The notes below the pieces were generated by a model. It was not told the DNA's origin. It searched no databases and was given only the letters and a program-made list of their open reading frames with translations. A program made the translations under genes and the position numbers. A stretch of 64,000 nt of DNA from Halomonas sp. 7T (GTDB lineage Bacteria > Pseudomonadota > Gammaproteobacteria > Pseudomonadales > Halomonadaceae). This document shows positions 16,118-24,129 of the stretch, piece after piece. How positions within the stretch are numbered: position 1 is the stretch's first letter; each line of letters opens with the position of its first letter. The stretch spans positions 248,001-312,000 of the forward strand of contig NZ_CP087112.1 in assembly GCF_025643255.1 (NCBI RefSeq), in the 5' to 3' direction.

Positions 16118-17242
16118 ATGATAAAGCGTGCCTACAAAGAACGGCTCTATCCCACCCCCGAACAGACTGAGCTGCTGGCGCAGTCGTTCGGGTGTGCCCG
16201 CTTTGTCTGGAACAACACCTTGGCCTATCGAACCACCGCCTATCAACAGCAGGGTGAATCGGTCTCGCACTCGACAGCGGAAAAGCGCCTGGTGTCACTC
16301 AAAGCCGACTACCCGTGGTTGAAAGACGTGTCCAGCGTGATCCTGCAGCAGACGTTGCGCGATCAGAAAACCGCCTTCGACAACTTCTTCAACCCAAAGC
16401 TCAAAGCACGGTATCCGCGTTTCAAAAAGAAGGATGGCCGCCAGTCTATCCGGCTAACCAGGGCAGCGTTTCGCTATCGGGATGGCGAGATCACTATTGC
16501 CAAAGCAAAGACGCCATTGCCGATCCGCTGGAGCCGTCCGCTGCCCAGCGAACCCTCCAGCATCACGATTTCACGCGATCGTGCCGGACGCTATTTCATA
16601 AGCTGTCTGTGCGACTTCGTGCCAGAAGCCTTCCCGGTCACGCCAAAAACGGTAGGCATAGACCTTGGCCTGAGCGACTTGTTCATCACCAGCGACGGCG
16701 CAAAGTCCGGCAATCCGCGTCATCTGAAACGTTACGAAGCCAAGCTGGCTCGCCTGCAGCGCCGACTGGCGAAGAAGCAGAAAGGCTCTCGCAACCGTCA
16801 AAAACTGTGCCAAAAAGTGGCGCGACTGCATGCCAAGATCGCTGACTGTCGCCGCGACGCCATCCATAAAGCCTCTCGCACGTTGATCAACGAAAACCAA
16901 GTCATCTGCGTCGAGTCGCTGAACATCACCGGGATGGTCAAGAACCGTTCATTGGCCAAGGCCATCAGCGATGCCGGCTGGGGCGAGTTCGTGCGCCAGC
17001 TTGAGTACAAAGCCGCCTGGTCGGGCCGGCAACTCGTCAAAGTGAGCCAGTGGTACCCCAGCAGCAAACTGTGTCACGGCTGCGGCCACAAGGTCGAGAA
17101 GCTGCCGCTATCGCAGCGCCATTGGCACTGTGAGGGCTGTGGCGAGGCCATCGACCGCGACATCAACGCGGCCAACAATATCCGAACCGCCGGACTGGCG
17201 GGGTTCGCCTGTGGAGCGACTGGAGCGGGGGCAGCGGCGTAG
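16118..17242 (+). CDS. tnpB: TnpB, RNA-guided nuclease of IS200/IS605 elements
   Basis: A 374-residue TnpB with a complete RuvC-like site: D182 in GIDLGLSD, E266 in VICVESLNITGM and D348 in DRDINAANNI. A four-cysteine zinc finger (C319, C322, C338, C341) sits between the last two. The N-terminus MIKRAYKERLYPTPEQTELL and WNNTLAYR are typical. TnpB proteins use an RNA made from the element's right end to cut DNA next to a short motif, which helps retain the element. All key residues are intact, so the protein is probably active. No tnpA is adjacent. Confidence 0.92.
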   Translation: MIKRAYKERLYPTPEQTELLAQSFGCARFVWNNTLAYRTTAYQQQGESVSHSTAEKRLVSLKADYPWLKDVSSVILQQTLRDQKTAFDNFFNPKLKARYPRFKKKDGRQSIRLTRAAFRYRDGEITIAKAKTPLPIRWSRPLPSEPSSITISRDRAGRYFISCLCDFVPEAFPVTPKTVGIDLGLSDLFITSDGAKSGNPRHLKRYEAKLARLQRRLAKKQKGSRNRQKLCQKVARLHAKIADCRRDAIHKASRTLINENQVICVESLNITGMVKNRSLAKAISDAGWGEFVRQLEYKAAWSGRQLVKVSQWYPSSKLCHGCGHKVEKLPLSQRHWHCEGCGEAIDRDINAANNIRTAGLAGFACGATGAGAAA

Positions 17243-17320
17243 CCGCTGTCTAGTGAAGGCGTGGGGAAGCAGGAAGGTTTTTGGGGTGACTCAAGAACCC
17301 TCGCCCAACGGGCGGGGAGT
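17150..17320 (+). ncRNA. Candidate omega RNA (TnpB guide RNA scaffold)
   Basis: The last part of tnpB plus about 80 nt downstream contains the features usual for the right end of such elements: GAAGCAGGAA (17266-17275), then AGAACCCTCGCCCAACGGGC and a GC hairpin ending in GGGGAGTGTCA. In characterised systems the scaffold ends at the element's right end and the guide is the flanking DNA, here beginning near 17325. The 5' end is a guess. Confidence 0.45.
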
Positions 17321-17335
17321 GTCAGTGGTAGTAAT

Positions 17336-17353
17336 GATCACAGGCTTGTGATC
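17336..17353. repeat. Perfect inverted repeat just outside the TnpB element
   Basis: GATCACA-GGCT-TGTGATC forms a 7-bp stem with a 4-nt loop. There is no T run, so it is not an obvious terminator. It could be an operator for the downstream frnE-like gene or a relic of the insertion site; if the omega RNA is expressed it would lie within the guide region. Confidence 0.4.
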
Positions 17354-17458
17354 GTCGCAGACCTGTTGCTGGGCTGGTTGCGGTGATGTGTTTCGTGATA
17401 CAAGCCAGGGCATATCGTCATTTCGCCCTGATGACCGAGCCCAACAAGGAGTCTACTC

Positions 17459-18112
17459 ATGCAAAAGGTAAGAATCGACCTGGTATCCGACGTGGCCTGC
17501 CCGTGGTGCGCCATTGGCTACCGGCGCTTGGAGCAAGCGTTAGAGACACTTAATGGCGAGATCGACGTTGAGCTGGTCTGGCAGCCCTTTGAGCTGAACC
17601 GCGATATGCCGCCCGAAGGGGAGCCGATTTTGGAGCACTTATGCCGCAAGTACGGCAAAGATGCGGCCACCATGGAGCAGTCCCAGCGCGAGATTATGGC
17701 CGCCGCCGAAGAGCTTGGCCTGAATTTTCGCGGTGCCCTGGAACGCCGTGCGAACAATACCTTCGCTGCCCACCGCGTGCTGGCGTGGGCTGGAACGCAA
17801 CATCAAGAGACGGCGCTTCAGTTGGCCCTGTTTGAGGCCTACTTCGGTGAGGCGAAAAATCCCGCCGACCCAGCGGTGCTTCGCGAGAAGGCCATTGAGG
17901 TGGGGCTGGATGGCGACACCGCCGAAGCCATTGCCCGCTCTGATCAGTATACGGATGAAGTACGTGAAGCAGAGCAGCGCTTTATGGACGCAGGGGTGAG
18001 CGCGGTGCCGGGGTTTATCCTCGATGGTCGCTATCTGATCGCGGGTGCCCAGCCCGCCGACGTGCTGGTTGATGCGCTGCGCCAAGTGGCCGAAGAAAAC
18101 GCTAGCCGCTAA
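17459..18112 (+). CDS. DsbA-family (FrnE-like) thiol oxidoreductase
   Basis: Cytoplasmic thioredoxin-fold protein of 217 residues with the active site C14-P-W-C17 right after the first strand (IDLVSDVACPWC) and a DsbA-type helical insertion (NTFAAHRVLAWAG). The cis-proline loop is in SAVPGFILDGRYLIAGAQ. No signal peptide is present, which fits FrnE/2-hydroxychromene-2-carboxylate isomerase-like proteins that act as disulfide oxidoreductases in the cytoplasm, often in stress resistance. AAGGAG lies 8 nt before the ATG. Confidence 0.88.
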   Translation: MQKVRIDLVSDVACPWCAIGYRRLEQALETLNGEIDVELVWQPFELNRDMPPEGEPILEHLCRKYGKDAATMEQSQREIMAAAEELGLNFRGALERRANNTFAAHRVLAWAGTQHQETALQLALFEAYFGEAKNPADPAVLREKAIEVGLDGDTAEAIARSDQYTDEVREAEQRFMDAGVSAVPGFILDGRYLIAGAQPADVLVDALRQVAEENASR

Positions 18113-18168
18113 TAGGTGAGAGACTCCAGCCTGACAGAGGGTCGGGTGTTAGTAGCACATACCCGGCC

Positions 18169-18189
18169 GTGCACTGAGTGCACCTTTTC
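18169..18189 (+). terminator. Possible weak terminator after the FrnE-like gene
   Basis: The hairpin GTGCAC-TGA-GTGCAC (18169-18183) is followed by CTTTTC. The stem is short and the T run weak, so this is tentative. Confidence 0.3.
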
Positions 18190-18233
18190 GCTACACGTCG
18201 GCTTTTTGCCCACGTTAGATTGGGGGAGATTTT

Positions 18234-18529
18234 ATGGCGGCATATGTGATTGGTCACATCAGCGTGAAGGACGCTGAGAAATGGGCTGAGTACAAGCGTG
18301 GGGTTCCTGCGACGATAGTGCCATTCGGGGGCGAGCTAGTGCTGCGAGGGCAGCGAAACGAAAGGCTGTGTTAGGCGGAGAGCATCGTCACACGGATACG
18401 GTGGTGATTCGCTTTCCCGATATTGAGGCTGTTGATGAGTGGTTCCACTCCGATGCTTATCAGCAGCTTATTCCGCTACGCACCCAGGCGGCAGACGTTG
18501 ATTTGATCAGCTATGAATCCACGTCGTAG
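18234..18529 (+). pseudogene. DUF1330 family gene broken by a -1 frameshift
   Basis: The first frame reads MAAYVIGHISVKDAEKWAEY, then KRGVPATIVPFGGELVLRGQ and stops at 18372-18374. The rest of a DUF1330 protein (KAVLGGEHRHTDTVVIRFPD, EAVDEWFHSDAYQQLIPLRT, DLISYESTS) follows in the next frame and ends at 18529. Loss of one A in the run at 18361-18363 (GAAAGG instead of GAAAAGG) explains it. The ribosome binding site GGGGGAG before the ATG at 18234 is intact. Both halves are otherwise well conserved, so this is a very recent mutation or a sequencing error. The ancestral protein would have about 97 residues. Confidence 0.8.
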
Positions 18530-18592
18530 TTGTTAGAAGGTTCTATTTGGCGCTGTCATTTCGACCTAATTTGCAACAGGAAACCCATCATC

Positions 18593-19555
18593 ATGTTGAA
18601 CCTGCTGTTCGTTGCCATCGGAGTGCTGCTTCTGACAAGTGGCGGTGAAGCGTTGATAAGAGGCGCTTTAGCGGCTTCGCATAGGCTAGGTATTTCTCCG
18701 CTGCTCAGCGGCTTGATTATTGTTGGGTTCGGGACATCGGCACCGGAGCTTGTGGTCTCTATTGAGGCTGCGCTTAGTGAGCGGCCCGACATCGCCATCG
18801 GTAACGTGGTGGGGAGTAATATCGGTAACAGCATGCTGATTTTGGGGGTATGTGCCCTCATAACGCCGCTTGCTGTGAAGCCGCTGGTCTTGCAGCGTGA
18901 CGGTGTCACGGTGGTGGCGGCGAGCGTTTTATTTCTTGTGCTGGTGGGTGGCAATGCATTGGAAAGGTCTGATGCGGCTATCTTCCTTTTAGCACTGGCC
19001 GCGTACCTGCTGTGGGCATACTGGACTGAGCGCTCTGGAGCAGTGCCTTCCGCCGAGGTGCACATAGCGGAAGGGAAAGAAGTGACCGCGTTGCCCAAAA
19101 CAACGCTGTGGATTGTAATGGCCGTTGTGCTGGGGTTGGGGCTTTTGATCGTAGGCTCGCAGGTATTGTTGAAGGGCGCCGTGGGAATAGCCGAGTCGCT
19201 GGGTGTCTCAGAGGCAGTGATAGGGTTGACCCTGGTTGCCGTTGGCACGTCGCTACCCGAGCTTTCGATATCGGTCATCGCAGCATTTCGCCGACATGCC
19301 GATGTGGCGATTGGGAATATCCTTGGCAGCAATATTTTCAATCTTCTCGGCATTTTGGGCATTTCCGCGCTGTTGCAGCCGCTGCCTGTCCATGATCGCA
19401 TCCTGCATTTTGATCAGTGGGTGATGCTAGGAACGTCGCTGATTTTATTGTTCTTTCTCTATACTGGCCGTCGGCTGAGTAGGTTTGAAGGCGGTTTGCT
19501 ACTACTAGGTTATGGCGCCTATATCGCGCTAAGCTTCACCGTATTTGGTACCTAA
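18593..19555 (+). CDS. Calcium/sodium antiporter, CaCA family (YrbG-like)
   Basis: Inner-membrane cation exchanger of 320 residues with about ten membrane segments in two inverted halves. Each half carries the alpha-repeat motif: GFGTSAPELVVS with GNVVGSNIGNS, and AVGTSLPELSIS with GNILGSNIFNL. The glutamates in these repeats bind the cation. I chose the ATG at 18593, preceded by AGGAAA, over a longer in-frame reading from 18530 that overlaps the DUF1330 stop region. The order of specificity (Ca or Na versus K or H) cannot be read from sequence. Confidence 0.9.
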   Translation: MLNLLFVAIGVLLLTSGGEALIRGALAASHRLGISPLLSGLIIVGFGTSAPELVVSIEAALSERPDIAIGNVVGSNIGNSMLILGVCALITPLAVKPLVLQRDGVTVVAASVLFLVLVGGNALERSDAAIFLLALAAYLLWAYWTERSGAVPSAEVHIAEGKEVTALPKTTLWIVMAVVLGLGLLIVGSQVLLKGAVGIAESLGVSEAVIGLTLVAVGTSLPELSISVIAAFRRHADVAIGNILGSNIFNLLGILGISALLQPLPVHDRILHFDQWVMLGTSLILLFFLYTGRRLSRFEGGLLLLGYGAYIALSFTVFGT

Positions 19556-19628
19556 TTGCCATCGCTTTGATGGTGGGCTGTGTGAGCACTAGCAGATGCC
19601 GTTGAAGGCCCTTCAGAGGAGAGTACCT

Positions 19629-20324
19629 ATGAAAACCATCGGCTTAATCGGCGGTATGAGCTGGGAATCCACGCAGACGTATTACCGCCTCATCAACCAA
19701 AACGTGCGCACGGCGTTGGGCGGGCTGCATTCGGCCAAGGTAGTGCTGTACAGCGTCGATTTTGCCGAGATAGAGACGCTGCAGCACCAGGGCAACTGGC
19801 AGGCCACCGCCGAGATACTGGCAGCGGCGGGCAAAGCGGTTGAGGCGGCAGGAGCCAATTTTTTGGTGCTGTGTACCAACACCATGCACAAGGTGGCCGA
19901 GCCGCTGGAAGCGGCGGTCTCCATTCCGCTTTTGCATATCGCCGATGCTACGGCTCAGGTGCTGCAACAGCAGGGCATTACCTGCGTGGGGCTGCTCGGC
20001 ACGCGCTTCACCATGGAGCAGACGTTTTATATCGAGCGCCTGCAACGCCACGGCATCGAGGTGGTCGTGCCCACCGAGCCACAGCGCGAGCGCGTGCACT
20101 CGGTGATTTATCAAGAGCTGTGCTTGGGCGTGGTGAAGACAGATGCCAAAGCTGACTACCTAAATATCGTTGACTCGCTTGCTGAGCGCGGCGCGCAGGG
20201 CGTGATTTTAGGCTGTACCGAGATTGGTTTACTGATTCAGCAAGCCGATACGAGCGTACCGCTGTTTGATACCAGCGAGATCCACGCGAAGCAGGCGGTT
20301 CAGCGGGCGTTGGGGAGTATTTAA
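19629..20324 (+). CDS. Aspartate/glutamate racemase family protein
   Basis: PLP-independent amino acid racemase of 231 residues. The two catalytic cysteines are present in CTNTMH (C82) and GCTEIG (near 193), with the N-terminal IGLIGGMSWEST typical of the aspartate racemase (YgeA/RacD) branch. The ATG at 19629 has AGGAGAG upstream and is preferred to an in-frame start 33 nt earlier. The presence of YgeA-like Thr-Asn-Thr-Met-His suggests broad-specificity aspartate or other amino acid racemisation; the substrate is not certain. Confidence 0.87.
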   Translation: MKTIGLIGGMSWESTQTYYRLINQNVRTALGGLHSAKVVLYSVDFAEIETLQHQGNWQATAEILAAAGKAVEAAGANFLVLCTNTMHKVAEPLEAAVSIPLLHIADATAQVLQQQGITCVGLLGTRFTMEQTFYIERLQRHGIEVVVPTEPQRERVHSVIYQELCLGVVKTDAKADYLNIVDSLAERGAQGVILGCTEIGLLIQQADTSVPLFDTSEIHAKQAVQRALGSI

Positions 20325-20325
20325 G

Positions 20326-20772
20326 ATGTCAGCTCGGTGCAAAAACATGCGCAGAATAGCCTTAGCGGTAGTAGGTCTTAGCTTTGCGGTTATGGCGATG
20401 GCGGAGGATAAGCCGCTCGATTGTGATAACGCGATGACCACGCTCGATATTAACCAGTGTGTTGCCGTGCAGTTGGAGTCAGCTCAAACGGAGCTGAGCC
20501 AGTACGTGGAGGCGAGCGTCAATCACCATGCTGATGACCCTGAGCTGGTGACCGCTATCGAACACTCACAGCAAGCTTGGGAGGCCTATGCCACCGCTCA
20601 CTGTGATGCGGTACATGCTCAGTGGCGTGATGGGTCTATCCGGGGCGTGATGGCGCTGACGTGCAAAACTCAACTGACACAGCAGCGCACCCACACCGTT
20701 TGGGCATCCTTTTTAACCTATATGGATAGCACGACACCGGTGCTTCCCGAGCCAAACCGCCTAGTTAAATGA
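20326..20772 (+). CDS. LprI-like (DUF1311) exported protein
   Basis: A 148-residue protein with a signal peptide (RRIALAVVGLSFAVMAMA). The mature part has four cysteines spaced as in LprI/DUF1311 proteins (LDCDNAMTTLDINQCVA; AHCDAVH; LTCKTQL) and WEAYATAHCDA, the family's core helix motif. Some relatives inhibit lysozyme at the cell surface; others are uncharacterised. The start at 20326 has GGGGAG 9 nt upstream. An alternative ATG 21 nt later would also leave a full signal peptide. Confidence 0.75.
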   Translation: MSARCKNMRRIALAVVGLSFAVMAMAEDKPLDCDNAMTTLDINQCVAVQLESAQTELSQYVEASVNHHADDPELVTAIEHSQQAWEAYATAHCDAVHAQWRDGSIRGVMALTCKTQLTQQRTHTVWASFLTYMDSTTPVLPEPNRLVK

Positions 20773-20781
20773 TGAAGGGTT

Positions 20782-21414
20782 ATGACACATATGTCTGAGC
20801 AAGACAGTATCTATGAAAGTATTGCGACGCGGATGAATGGGTTTTTGTATCGCTGTCGCAATGATGAGCATTACACCATGTTGAACCTGACCGGTAGGGT
20901 GCAGGAACTAACAGGACATATGAGTGAGGATTTAATTGGGAACCGTAAGCAGTCTTATGTTGAGCTCATTCATGGCGAGGATGCACCTGGGTTGGATCAG
21001 GCTATCGAGCGTGCCATCGCGTCGGGCAAGAACTGGCACGCCGATTATCGACTGCGCTGTAAAGACGGTAGCTTACGCTGGGTGAGTGAGTATGGCGGCG
21101 CTGTCAAAGATGAAGAGGGTAACGTAATTTATCTTGAGGGCGTGGTCACCGATATACAGCAACGGCGGCAAAGCGAGGAGCGGCTTGGCTCGATCAGTCG
21201 GGATATTGCACTCGAAACGGAAAAAATTGCTCACTCACTGAAGATGCTGCAGTTACTGAGTATTAATGCGGGTATCGAAGCTGCCCGAGCGGGTGAGGCT
21301 GGTAAAGGGTTTGCTGTGGTGGCCGAGCATGTGCGCCGCCTAGCGGATGATACCAACAGCTCGGCTAAGGTGATTACGGGCCTTATGACTCAGCTAAATC
21401 AATCACAGGAATGA
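20782..21414 (+). CDS. PAS domain protein with a truncated chemoreceptor signalling helix
   Basis: Soluble protein of 210 residues. A PAS domain (about 15-130, ending in the PAC motif [21 protein letters not shown]) is followed by the conserved hairpin tip of methyl-accepting chemotaxis proteins ([29 protein letters not shown], given in parts: [29 protein letters not shown]). It ends about 35 residues later, so most of the usual long coiled coil is missing. It has no membrane segment. The tip is the CheA/CheW contact, so it could be a minimal Aer-like receptor or a decayed one. The start may be at 20791. Confidence 0.75.
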   Translation: MTHMSEQDSIYESIATRMNGFLYRCRNDEHYTMLNLTGRVQELTGHMSEDLIGNRKQSYVELIHGEDAPGLDQAIERAIASGKNWHADYRLRCKDGSLRWVSEYGGAVKDEEGNVIYLEGVVTDIQQRRQSEERLGSISRDIALETEKIAHSLKMLQLLSINAGIEAARAGEAGKGFAVVAEHVRRLADDTNSSAKVITGLMTQLNQSQE

Positions 21415-21552
21415 GAAATTTCTCGTTGTTAAACAAGGTGATAGAGAATTAGTGTGACCATATCGGGCGTATGTCGCGGGGGTAGGGCGCTCTCGCGAGA
21501 CCGAACGCTATTTTAGTGTGGCAAGTTAAAAACAGGTGATGACCCTGTCGGT

Positions 21553-21580
21553 AGCGCTGGCTCCCAAAGAAGCCAGCGCT
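21553..21580. terminator. Hairpin between convergent genes
   Basis: AGCGCTGGCT (21553-21562) pairs perfectly with AGCCAGCGCT (21571-21580), 8-nt loop, followed by TTTCTCCC on the plus strand. It lies between the PAS gene and the convergent hydrolase gene. The rest of the 170-nt gap shows nothing else. Confidence 0.5.
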
Positions 21581-21587
21581 TTCTCCC

Positions 21588-22784
21588 TTACTGCAAAAAC
21601 TCCCGCAGCGTATCGCTGGCTTGCTCGATGGAAACAACGCCATCTAGGTGGCCCCGGTTGCCCTCCAGCGTTTCCAAAGTCACTTCGGTGCCGTCGGCTT
21701 CAATCAGTTCGGCGGTGCGGCGTACGCCTTCGGGGGCGAAGACTAAATCATTCTCGCTATACAGCATCAGCGTGGGCGCTTCGATGGCGGCTAGGCCTGT
21801 TTCTAATGACTCTCCGTAGCCTGCCATAAAGGTTTGGTTGGCGCGCACTAAGTAAAGCAGATGGTTGGCGTCGGAAAGCTCTGCACGGGCAGCGGCGACG
21901 TCATCCAGGGTTTGCTCGATGGCGTAGCGGGCGTTGATGTCTTGGGCGGGGTCGCGGGCGTCATCAGCCCAATCGCGGTTGAACGCTTCGTTGGCCCACT
22001 GCCAGTGGTTGGCATTAAGCGTGACCAGCTTTAGCGCCTCTTTAAGCCCGTCGGTGGGCGGCGCGCCGTTGTAGTAGTCGCCTTCATTCCAGTTGGCATC
22101 CAGACGAATGGGCGCAGCCCAGGCGCTTAGCGTGGCCAGCAGCCACGGGTCGGCCACGCCGCCACCAATCACGGGTATTAACCGCTCAACGCGTTCAGGG
22201 TAAGCACTGGCCCACTCAATGGCCTGCAGGGCACCCATGGAAGCGCCCATCACCGCATGCAGGGATTCTATGCCTTGGCTCTCTAGTAGGGCGCGCTGCA
22301 CGTCGACAAAGTCACGTATGGTCACCACCGGGAAACCCATGCCCCAAGGCTCGCCGGTATCGGGATTAATGGTGGCAGGCCCGGTGGTGGTCACGTTTGG
22401 GTCATTTGCCCCCAGATTGACCAACGTATCGGAAGAGATAATGTAGTACTCATCGGTATCCAGCGGTTTGCCGGGGCCGATAATGGCATCCCAGTAGCCG
22501 GTGGGTTCGCCATCGGCGTCATAGCGGCCTGCGGCATGGCTGGTGCCGGAGAAGAAGTGGGTAATCAGAATCGCGTTGTCGCGCGCCTCATTAAGCTCGC
22601 CGTAGGCTTCCCAGCCTACCGTCACGTTGGGAATCGTCTCGCCGCCCTGGGTGGTAAAACTCTCCATCTCGAACGTTTGCTTCTCGACCACGCCATCCCA
22701 AGCCCATAAGGGCGTAGCCAATAGCAGACCCAGACCGGTTAACGAGGCAAAAGTGACCCGTGCATATGGTTGCTTGCGTCGCAT
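21588..22784 (-). CDS. Exported alpha/beta hydrolase of the MetX (homoserine acetyltransferase) superfamily
   Basis: A 398-residue alpha/beta hydrolase. The nucleophile elbow is GASMGALQ (S182), with the acid in MLYSENDLVF and the histidine in GNRGHLDG. The overall layout (THFFSGTSHAAGRY, GPGKPLDTDEYYIISSD) is that of homoserine O-acetyltransferases. Unlike cytoplasmic MetX it has an N-terminal signal peptide (RVTFASLTGLGLLLATPLWAWD), so it is probably periplasmic and not part of methionine synthesis. Start 22784 is preceded by AAGGAAA. Substrate unknown. Confidence 0.82.
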   Translation of the reverse strand: MRRKQPYARVTFASLTGLGLLLATPLWAWDGVVEKQTFEMESFTTQGGETIPNVTVGWEAYGELNEARDNAILITHFFSGTSHAAGRYDADGEPTGYWDAIIGPGKPLDTDEYYIISSDTLVNLGANDPNVTTTGPATINPDTGEPWGMGFPVVTIRDFVDVQRALLESQGIESLHAVMGASMGALQAIEWASAYPERVERLIPVIGGGVADPWLLATLSAWAAPIRLDANWNEGDYYNGAPPTDGLKEALKLVTLNANHWQWANEAFNRDWADDARDPAQDINARYAIEQTLDDVAAARAELSDANHLLYLVRANQTFMAGYGESLETGLAAIEAPTLMLYSENDLVFAPEGVRRTAELIEADGTEVTLETLEGNRGHLDGVVSIEQASDTLREFLQ

Positions 22785-22860
22785 GCGCTTTCCTTTTTGA
22801 AGGGGTGTTGTGATTGTTTTGGGGCTGCTTATCGCAGCCACCCCCTCAGCATAGTCAGCG

Positions 22861-24033
22861 TTAGATGATTTTGAACGGATTTAGCCCATTGGCCTGCTGC
22901 ATCATCATACGTTTGGCCAGCGGTACGCGTTCGGCAAGGTGCAGGCTTAAATCGCCTAGCTGGCGCAGCGGTCTGGAGCCAGTAAACAGATGGTGAAAGC
23001 TATCGGTGGCGGCAATCATCGCTTGGTTAGCCGCACGGCGCTGGCATTCAAAGCGGAGTAGGTTGAGGTAGTCTCCGGGGTCGCGGCCTTGCATGATAAT
23101 TTCGGCTAGCGTGTCGGCATCGTGCAGGCCAATATTTAACCCTTGGCCTGCCAGTGGGTGCACCACGTGGGCTGCGTCGCCAATTAGTGCTAAGCGCTTG
23201 CCGATATAGCGCTGGGCGTGTTGGCGCTTAATGGGGAAGCTGGCTTTTGCGACGATACGGGTGAGGTTACCCAGGCGTCTAGGGAAGGCCATTTCGATGG
23301 CGGTCGTTAGAGCGTCGTCGTCCAACTGTTCCCGCGCTTTGGTGGTCTCTTCTCGGTCGTACCACACCAGGGAGGCGCGATGGCCGGGAAGAGGAAGCAT
23401 CGCAATGGGGCCGGTTGGGGTAAACACCTGCCAGCTGACATCCTGCTGGGGCAGCTCGGTTTCGACGTTAATAATCATCGCCCGCTGATGGTAGTCGTAG
23501 CTGGTAACGTCAATGCCGGCTAGCTCGCGTAGGGTGGAGCGGGCGCCGTCGGCACCTACAATCAGCCGGGCGCTCAGCGTTTTGCCGTTATCCAGCTCCA
23601 GCATGCGGCCAGTGCTGGCTGCCATGGTGCTTAGTGGGGCGCACTGGGTGTAGCAGGTAACGCTGGGCAGCTCTTCGAGGCGCTGCCAAAGCGCGTACTG
23701 CAGCGTGCGGTTTTCAATAAAAATGCCGAAGTCTTGCATGCCGCTCTCTTCGGCAGAGAATATGGAGTGGCCGGTGCCGTCTTGATTGGCGACATCGATA
23801 TGCCGGAACGGGCAGCAGCGCTCTTCTGGCAGCTCGGTGCCGCTGGCTTTGACAAACGCCAGTGACCGGGCGTTGAGCGATGAAATACGCAAGTCGTAAT
23901 CGCCGCTCGGTGCGCTGGGGGCGCTGGCACGCTCCACAAGGCCTACCGAAATGCCTGCTTGGCCGAGCCTGGCCGCTAGGGCCGCGCCCACCATGCCGCC
24001 GCCAACAATAATAATTTCGTGATCCCACTGCAT
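22861..24033 (-). CDS. UbiH/UbiF/VisC family FAD-dependent hydroxylase
   Basis: Flavoprotein monooxygenase of 390 residues from the ubiquinone hydroxylase family. It has the FAD-binding IIIVGGGMVGAALAARL at the N-terminus, the DG motif VGADGARSTLRELAG, and the second FAD motif LIGDAAHVVHPLAGQGLNIG near residue 290. These enzymes hydroxylate the aromatic ring of ubiquinone precursors at the inner membrane. Which ring position (UbiH, UbiI or UbiF type) is not decided by sequence; the short C-terminus NGLNPFKII is like UbiF. It stands alone, divergent from the sirtuin gene. Confidence 0.85.
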   Translation of the reverse strand: MQWDHEIIIVGGGMVGAALAARLGQAGISVGLVERASAPSAPSGDYDLRISSLNARSLAFVKASGTELPEERCCPFRHIDVANQDGTGHSIFSAEESGMQDFGIFIENRTLQYALWQRLEELPSVTCYTQCAPLSTMAASTGRMLELDNGKTLSARLIVGADGARSTLRELAGIDVTSYDYHQRAMIINVETELPQQDVSWQVFTPTGPIAMLPLPGHRASLVWYDREETTKAREQLDDDALTTAIEMAFPRRLGNLTRIVAKASFPIKRQHAQRYIGKRLALIGDAAHVVHPLAGQGLNIGLHDADTLAEIIMQGRDPGDYLNLLRFECQRRAANQAMIAATDSFHHLFTGSRPLRQLGDLSLHLAERVPLAKRMMMQQANGLNPFKII

Positions 24034-24129
24034 GAGAGGCTCCTTACGTCGCTATCTGTGGCACATTGCATGTACGTATATTGTCATACAGTATCGTTGA
24101 CTTGTCTCAGTATTGCCTAGGGTGATCCA

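Larger units (their letters stand above)
16034..17320 (+). mobile_element. IS200/IS605-type element carrying only tnpB (IS1341-like)
   Basis: Boundaries are inferred from similar hairpins at both ends: CGCCC-AATC-GGGCG at 16034-16047 on the left and CTCGCCC-AAC-GGGCGGG around 17299-17317 on the right, followed by GAGTGTCA. A second perfect hairpin, GCACCGC-GCA-GCGGTGC, lies at 16061-16077. There is no tnpA transposase, so movement would need one in trans. No target duplication is expected for this family. Exact ends need comparison with other copies. Confidence 0.55.
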
